Both the position numbers and the translations under genes were made by a program. This document shows positions 59,608-64,000 of a DNA stretch of 64,000 nt, in pieces. The notes under the pieces are model-generated. The model ran no database searches. It worked only from the letters and a program-made list of their open reading frames with translations, and was not told the origin of the DNA. Within the stretch, counting starts at the first letter, position 1; every line of letters begins with the position of its first letter. The DNA comes from Planctomycetes bacterium syqfu (GTDB lineage Bacteria > Planctomycetota > Phycisphaerae > Phycisphaerales > Phycisphaeraceae): NCBI GenBank assembly GCA_020974905.1, contig CP087563.1, positions 558,001-622,000 on the forward strand, given 5' to 3'.

Positions 59608-61961
59608 TAATCCGTGGGGTTAAACGTCACACCTTCACTTGCTAAAGGCCAGTCATCGGTTCGGAAAGTCGGTGCGGGTAATCCGACACCATTAAACAGA
59701 TTCGCATTGCGATAGCCTGACCAACCATATCTTACCGCGATCGGGCTGGCGACTTGATCGGATGTCACGATGACCTGCTGCCCATCGATCTTTGCGTCCG
59801 CCCAATGCCATTGCTTATCTGCTCCGGCGATGGCAAAGCCATTGAGCTGTTCACCTTTGATTTTCAAACCACCCTCAGCATGTTTGAAGTGAACCCGCGC
59901 TTGATTGCCTTCAATGGATAACGCATCAAACTCCGGGCCATGATACAGGACATCCTTGCCATAGATCTCCGCCTGCGCAGCCAGGGCCAACCGACGTCCG
60001 ACAGGCAGTTTATCCAGGTAATGAACATTATCTGCCGGTCGCATCAAATCGTGACTGGCAACCATGTAGACGTCGGGCAAGCTGGCGCATTTCAATTGCA
60101 TCTGACGCAACTCCGCGCCGTAGTCCACATCGGGGGAGCCTTTGTGATACCTCCCCGAACCATATGAAATCTGCACAGTGATAAACGGCATGTTCGGGTT
60201 GCCCCATGCCTTTCGCCAATCCGTAATCATGCGCTTGAACTTGGCTGGATAAATCGCAGCCATCTTGCTGTCCGATTCACCCTGATACCATAAGACACCC
60301 CGCATTGCATAAGGTGCGCAAGGCTCAATCAAACTGTGATAATGCTGCCCTGGCTTGTTACGCCACGCCATATCCGGCTTGAGAGTCGGCGGCGCTGGCT
60401 TTTTACCATCACCTGTTTTTTCGAGTTTCTTTTTCCACTTGCGGATATCAGAAGCAAGCTCGACCAGGTAGCGATTCTGGCGATTGGCAGGTGCATTGTA
60501 GATCCAGAACTGATCGTAGAACGCCTTGAAAGCAGGATCATTCTTTGCACTGGATTCAGGCACCCACGTGGAGATCACCGTCCCCCCACGATTGGCTGCA
60601 ATAAGTCCGATGGGTACATTGAGCGATTCGTGCAAGGCTTTGCCAAAGGCATAATGGATCGCGATCCAGCGTTTGAGATGATTGGGATTCCCATCATGTG
60701 CAACGGCCTGCATCCATCCCACGTCAGCGATTTGTCCCGATTCATTCTGACCATAAACAAACCCTAACCGGACATCAGGCATGTTGGCATGGGATGCTGC
60801 TTCTTTCCCGCCAAGACACTGCAAAATGGGCCCCCCCATGTTGGATTGGCCGGAAAGCAACCAGACTTCACCGATGAGAATATCTCTGCGTTTGATGATT
60901 GTTTTGCTATCAGTCACGGTGAGTTCATGCGGACCACCTGCCTGCATGGGGGCAAAGATAACATGCCAATTACCATTTAAATCTGCCGTGGTGGACTTTT
61001 TCTGATCTGCAAGTTCAACGATCAAGGTATCACCAGATGGTGCTTTTCCCCAAACCGGTAAAGGTTTGTCACGTTGAAGAACTGCGCGGTCTGTGAACAA
61101 CCCATTTAGCGATAAGTCTGAAACAGACGTTGTCCTGTTCTGATCATCTTTCAGTGGTGTCGCAAGAACATATCCTGCTTTCATATCTGACGGGCGCAGT
61201 GATTGGCCATTAACTTTGGCTGTGATCAGATAAAAACCTTCATGCGTCAGTGGTACCTGTACGGTCTGCATCACGGGCGTCATGGATTGAGGAATATCAA
61301 TGGACGGCCCATCAATCACCTTACCTGTGATCTGGTCGGTGAGTTTGAGTTGATAGGTTACAGGCTGATAAGCCGATGCAGTGAGTTCCAAAGTAACGGT
61401 ATGCCCAGGGGGGACAATACGCGAACTCGTGATGATACCTGCAACACATTGTTCTGGTTGCTGATCAGCTAAACGCAACTGCCAGGCACTGGGTAAGGCA
61501 CCGGGGAATCCCAATCGTTCAAAGCGTAACGTATGCTGTCCAGCCTGAAGGTAAAGGTTGACTTCTTTGAAATCGACCTTGGATCGACGTCGTTGATCAA
61601 TAGGCAGAACGTCATCCTGAGAACCGACACCTTCAACGAAGATCGGCTTGCCATCCACATAAAGGTTCCGACTCCATTCGGTTGGTACGCCACCCACCCA
61701 CAACTCATACCAGTTGGACCTCTCGATAGCGACATCAAATTCAAGATAACCATTGGCGCCGCGAAAATTGCCTTGCTTTTTAGACTTTTGAGGATCCGAC
61801 CAATCAGGCCAATTTAAATCCGCACGATCATAATCCCAACCCATTCGCTCGATGACCTGGCCTTGAACAGGAAGATGACTGAGCCCCAGAACCCCAAACA
61901 TCAACCAGACGATCGGCAAAGGTTTACACATGTCTGCTGCTTTCTTTGAATGTTTATCCAT
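59607..61961 (-). CDS. Secreted SGNH sialate O-acetylesterase-like hydrolase 2
   Basis: The 784-residue protein has a signal in MCKPLPIVWLMFGVLGLSHL (if started at 61961 a ten-residue leader precedes it), an N-terminal beta domain (LEFDVAIERSNWYELWVGGV) and the esterase core: IGEVWLLSGQSNMGG with the Ser nucleophile, VPIGLIAANRGGTVISTW and RGVLWYQGESDSKMAA. It overlaps the fucosidase stop by eight bases, showing tight coupling. Probably removes acetyl groups from fucose- or sialic-containing glycans. Confidence 0.88.
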   Translation of the reverse strand: MDKHSKKAADMCKPLPIVWLMFGVLGLSHLPVQGQVIERMGWDYDRADLNWPDWSDPQKSKKQGNFRGANGYLEFDVAIERSNWYELWVGGVPTEWSRNLYVDGKPIFVEGVGSQDDVLPIDQRRRSKVDFKEVNLYLQAGQHTLRFERLGFPGALPSAWQLRLADQQPEQCVAGIITSSRIVPPGHTVTLELTASAYQPVTYQLKLTDQITGKVIDGPSIDIPQSMTPVMQTVQVPLTHEGFYLITAKVNGQSLRPSDMKAGYVLATPLKDDQNRTTSVSDLSLNGLFTDRAVLQRDKPLPVWGKAPSGDTLIVELADQKKSTTADLNGNWHVIFAPMQAGGPHELTVTDSKTIIKRRDILIGEVWLLSGQSNMGGPILQCLGGKEAASHANMPDVRLGFVYGQNESGQIADVGWMQAVAHDGNPNHLKRWIAIHYAFGKALHESLNVPIGLIAANRGGTVISTWVPESSAKNDPAFKAFYDQFWIYNAPANRQNRYLVELASDIRKWKKKLEKTGDGKKPAPPTLKPDMAWRNKPGQHYHSLIEPCAPYAMRGVLWYQGESDSKMAAIYPAKFKRMITDWRKAWGNPNMPFITVQISYGSGRYHKGSPDVDYGAELRQMQLKCASLPDVYMVASHDLMRPADNVHYLDKLPVGRRLALAAQAEIYGKDVLYHGPEFDALSIEGNQARVHFKHAEGGLKIKGEQLNGFAIAGADKQWHWADAKIDGQQVIVTSDQVASPIAVRYGWSGYRNANLFNGVGLPAPTFRTDDWPLASEGVTFNPTD

Positions 61962-64000
61962 TGATGATCATTTTCAGATCACCAGGATCCGATAGACGGC
62001 AGGTAAACCAGTTGGCTGTGCTGCCCGGGTGTGATTTAATGAGTAGAACGTTTTGTCCTTTGCGCAATTGGATCATGGCGGGACGTGGTTTCCAGCCATT
62101 AAACATGGCACCATCGATGGCAAGTTCCTCTGCATCACGGTTTGTTACAACCATCCGGCCGTTAATCCATGCATTGGCCCACCAGTCACAACCAATGAGT
62201 AACTGCGCCTGTCGATCTTCAGGACAGTGGATCACCGTACGGGCAAAGCAGACACCGGAGAACTGATCACCGCAGTGATATGGGAAATTTACCCCGGTCT
62301 CACTATGCTGCCCCACACACGCACACGTGTGTTGCCAGCGAATGGGAATGTCACGGACACCTTTATAGATTGCTTCAGGATGAAACGCTGTCTGTGGCGG
62401 GTAGACTTTTTGCATCGCGTCCAACACTTCGGTTAGGGGCTTCTGCGGAGCAAAGTTGGTTGCAAACGGCCCAAGTGTCCACCAGTTTTCAGCAGGCATG
62501 GCACGCCAACAGGGATTCAATCGGATAGCATAAAAACCAAACGGCTCATCGGCCTGAAGACAAATTGTCTGCTCACCAGCCTCCAGCACCAACTTCTTTA
62601 ATGACCATGTATCAGGCAAACCCGGATGAGACACCTCAAACGTCTCGGGTAATGTTTGCCCATTAATCGTGATCCGTATCGAGATGAACGAAGCTGCAAC
62701 CAATCCGATATCCAGTAAATATATGTTTTTAACGGGAACCTTGATTTTAAAGATCAGTTGGTTCTGCTGATTGCTGGTATAAACATCCCATGCTTTCCAT
62801 CCCGGACACCAGTCATCTGACACAGTGGCAGCTGAAGGGGTATCTGTTTGCTGGATATGCTCCGCCAAAGCATGGCCTAAGATCACAGGATTAACCGGCG
62901 GCGCGTAGTGATCGGAATCATAACCCAATACCGGGGCATTCCCCGCAGTAATCCGCAGTACATCACCGCCACCCAACCAGTTTGCAGTTGAGGTGGCCTG
63001 ATTATCCGTTGTCACCTTTAAAACCAATGGCCCATTTTGCCAAGGCAAATCTTCATTGAATCCGCTGACTTCCAAAGCATCATTGAAGATAGGCTTATAT
63101 GTCAATGCAATGTCACAGCCAAGTAAAGTCACTTCGGTTGCATGCCCCAAACCATCCAGCCGGATCATTGGGCCCGCGTATTCTGAGAGATGAAAGTAGT
63201 ACGTGTTACCACGTTGTGTCACAGGCCCAGCAACATGTTCAGCTTCCGTGTAATCGGTTCTTCGGGAATGACGAATGGCCTGTTCATTGATTTGCAGCCA
63301 ATCACCAATGGTTTGAAGTCGTATGACAAATTCATCCTGAATGGTCCCGTCTGCACGTGGTCCTATCCCCAGCAATAAATTACCCCCATATCGCGCACAT
63401 CGAATCAATGCTTTTTTGAGCGTATGCGTTGATTTAAACTGCCGATCGTGAATGTTGTAACCCCAGTTCTGATTGACTGTCATACAAGATTCCCAGCGAC
63501 GCCCGCTGGCTGGCGGATTGACACGTTGCTCAGGCGTGCTGAAGTCTTCGGGTAAACCTGAACGGTCATTGATGATGATGTGAGGTTGGTGTGAACGAAT
63601 CATGCTGTTAAGTTCACTTGACCGCCAGTAACGCGCGCGAATTTGATTGTCCTGAACACCAGGAACGACGCAACCGTCGTACCAAAGCAAATCGATACGA
63701 CCATAATTGCTCATCAACTCACGAAGTTGTTCATGCGTTTCGTTAACCATTTTCTCCCAACCATCAGGATCTGCACCAGGCCCATGATTGATGGCAGGCC
63801 ATTGCCAGCTTTTGATTGAGTAATACAGGCCAACACGTAAACCTTCCTGTCGCAAAGCGGCAATATACTCAGCGATCAAATCACGACCCGCTGCGGTTTG
63901 GACGGAATTAAACGATGTTGTCTTTGTATCAAAAAGACAAAAGCCATCATGATGACGTGTGGTTAAAACGACGTATTTCATACCCGCGCACTTAGCTAAC
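61954..64000 (-). CDS. GH29 alpha-L-fucosidase with C-terminal extension, N-terminus cut by window edge
   Basis: The frame continues past the right edge: upstream codons read LAKCAG before MKYVVLTTRHHDGFCLFD, a GH29 core segment, so the start lies outside. LLWYDGCV holds the likely catalytic nucleophile Asp. WESCMTVNQNWGYNI and YGGNLLLGIGPRADGTIQ are further GH29 strands. After the barrel come about 350 residues with two beta-domains (NQQNQLIFKIKVPVKNIYLL, GCDWWANAWINGRMVVTNRD), possibly CBM- or PA14-like. It removes alpha-L-fucose from glycans outside the cell and heads the esterase/DUF1445 unit. Confidence 0.9.
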   Translation of the reverse strand, partial: LAKCAGMKYVVLTTRHHDGFCLFDTKTTSFNSVQTAAGRDLIAEYIAALRQEGLRVGLYYSIKSWQWPAINHGPGADPDGWEKMVNETHEQLRELMSNYGRIDLLWYDGCVVPGVQDNQIRARYWRSSELNSMIRSHQPHIIINDRSGLPEDFSTPEQRVNPPASGRRWESCMTVNQNWGYNIHDRQFKSTHTLKKALIRCARYGGNLLLGIGPRADGTIQDEFVIRLQTIGDWLQINEQAIRHSRRTDYTEAEHVAGPVTQRGNTYYFHLSEYAGPMIRLDGLGHATEVTLLGCDIALTYKPIFNDALEVSGFNEDLPWQNGPLVLKVTTDNQATSTANWLGGGDVLRITAGNAPVLGYDSDHYAPPVNPVILGHALAEHIQQTDTPSAATVSDDWCPGWKAWDVYTSNQQNQLIFKIKVPVKNIYLLDIGLVAASFISIRITINGQTLPETFEVSHPGLPDTWSLKKLVLEAGEQTICLQADEPFGFYAIRLNPCWRAMPAENWWTLGPFATNFAPQKPLTEVLDAMQKVYPPQTAFHPEAIYKGVRDIPIRWQHTCACVGQHSETGVNFPYHCGDQFSGVCFARTVIHCPEDRQAQLLIGCDWWANAWINGRMVVTNRDAEELAIDGAMFNGWKPRPAMIQLRKGQNVLLIKSHPGSTANWFTCRLSDPGDLKMIING

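Noticed and set aside
1-64000. tRNA, rRNA or CRISPR
   Set aside because: No T-loop-like sequences in clover-leaf context and no regularly spaced short direct repeats were seen in the gene-free gaps; the check was by eye only.

Overview
The window looks like chromosome from a free-living, probably marine heterotrophic planctomycete, most likely class Phycisphaerae. This is an inference from gene content: pseudopilin-like proteins ending in an H-x9-DG type segment, secreted SGNH sialate O-acetylesterases, a GH29 fucosidase, ExbB/ExbD with an unusual coiled-coil partner, FHA/zinc-ribbon membrane proteins, orphan flagellar genes and a chlorite-dismutase-family haem enzyme. Base composition is near 50% GC by eye, with two clearly AT-rich islands (about 10.54-11.56 kb and 14.1-15.9 kb). 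No rRNA, tRNA, CRISPR or transposase was recognised.

Layout. 1-7.4 kb: an edge-cut permease, a lipoprotein/CX4CH-protein pair, a receiver-only response regulator, a LpxL-type acyltransferase and a membrane-anchored coiled-coil protein with a BRCT-like tail. 7.4-13.5 kb: a DsbD-type thiol reductase whose signal peptide is encoded by a dispersed repeat, fliM, an AT-rich SIR2-like gene, an FkbM methyltransferase and miaA. 13.5-17.1 kb: a polymorphic-toxin locus with a transglutaminase-like gene, an Rhs-tip toxin, a membrane immunity candidate, a broken second toxin tail and a second membrane immunity candidate. 17.4-24.5 kb: topA, three tandem secreted CBM-like paralogues and a sialate O-acetylesterase. 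24.8-31.1 kb: FHA and pseudopilin genes, a DEAD-box helicase, a HemQ-like enzyme and a UDP-sugar pyrophosphorylase. 31.4-41.1 kb: SpoIIE phosphatase, ABC ATPase, AEC transporter, FAD oxidoreductase with PocR/AraC regulator, and a sulfane-sulfur module (CoA-disulfide-reductase-like enzyme, rhodanese, divergent ArsR). 41.5-51.2 kb: an AraC regulator and a LacI-led cluster of large secreted proteins that resembles a polysaccharide-utilisation locus. 51.5-54.7 kb: PAS kinase, LuxR-type regulator, FlgM-like protein. 55.0-58.7 kb: ExbB-ExbD-ExbD plus a PA14-like coiled-coil protein. 58.8-64 kb: DUF1445 protein, second SGNH esterase and an edge-cut GH29 alpha-L-fucosidase.

How it fits together: much of the accessory content serves outer-surface glycan breakdown (fucosidase, esterases, CBM-like proteins, LamG protein, two lyase-like giants) with AraC and LacI control and a proton-driven envelope motor. 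The most unusual parts are the duplicated Rhs-tip/immunity cassette, the stand-alone SIR2-like gene, the ExbBD machine with a non-TonB partner, and the repeat-derived signal peptide. Three families of dispersed inverted repeats or terminators sit between the genes.
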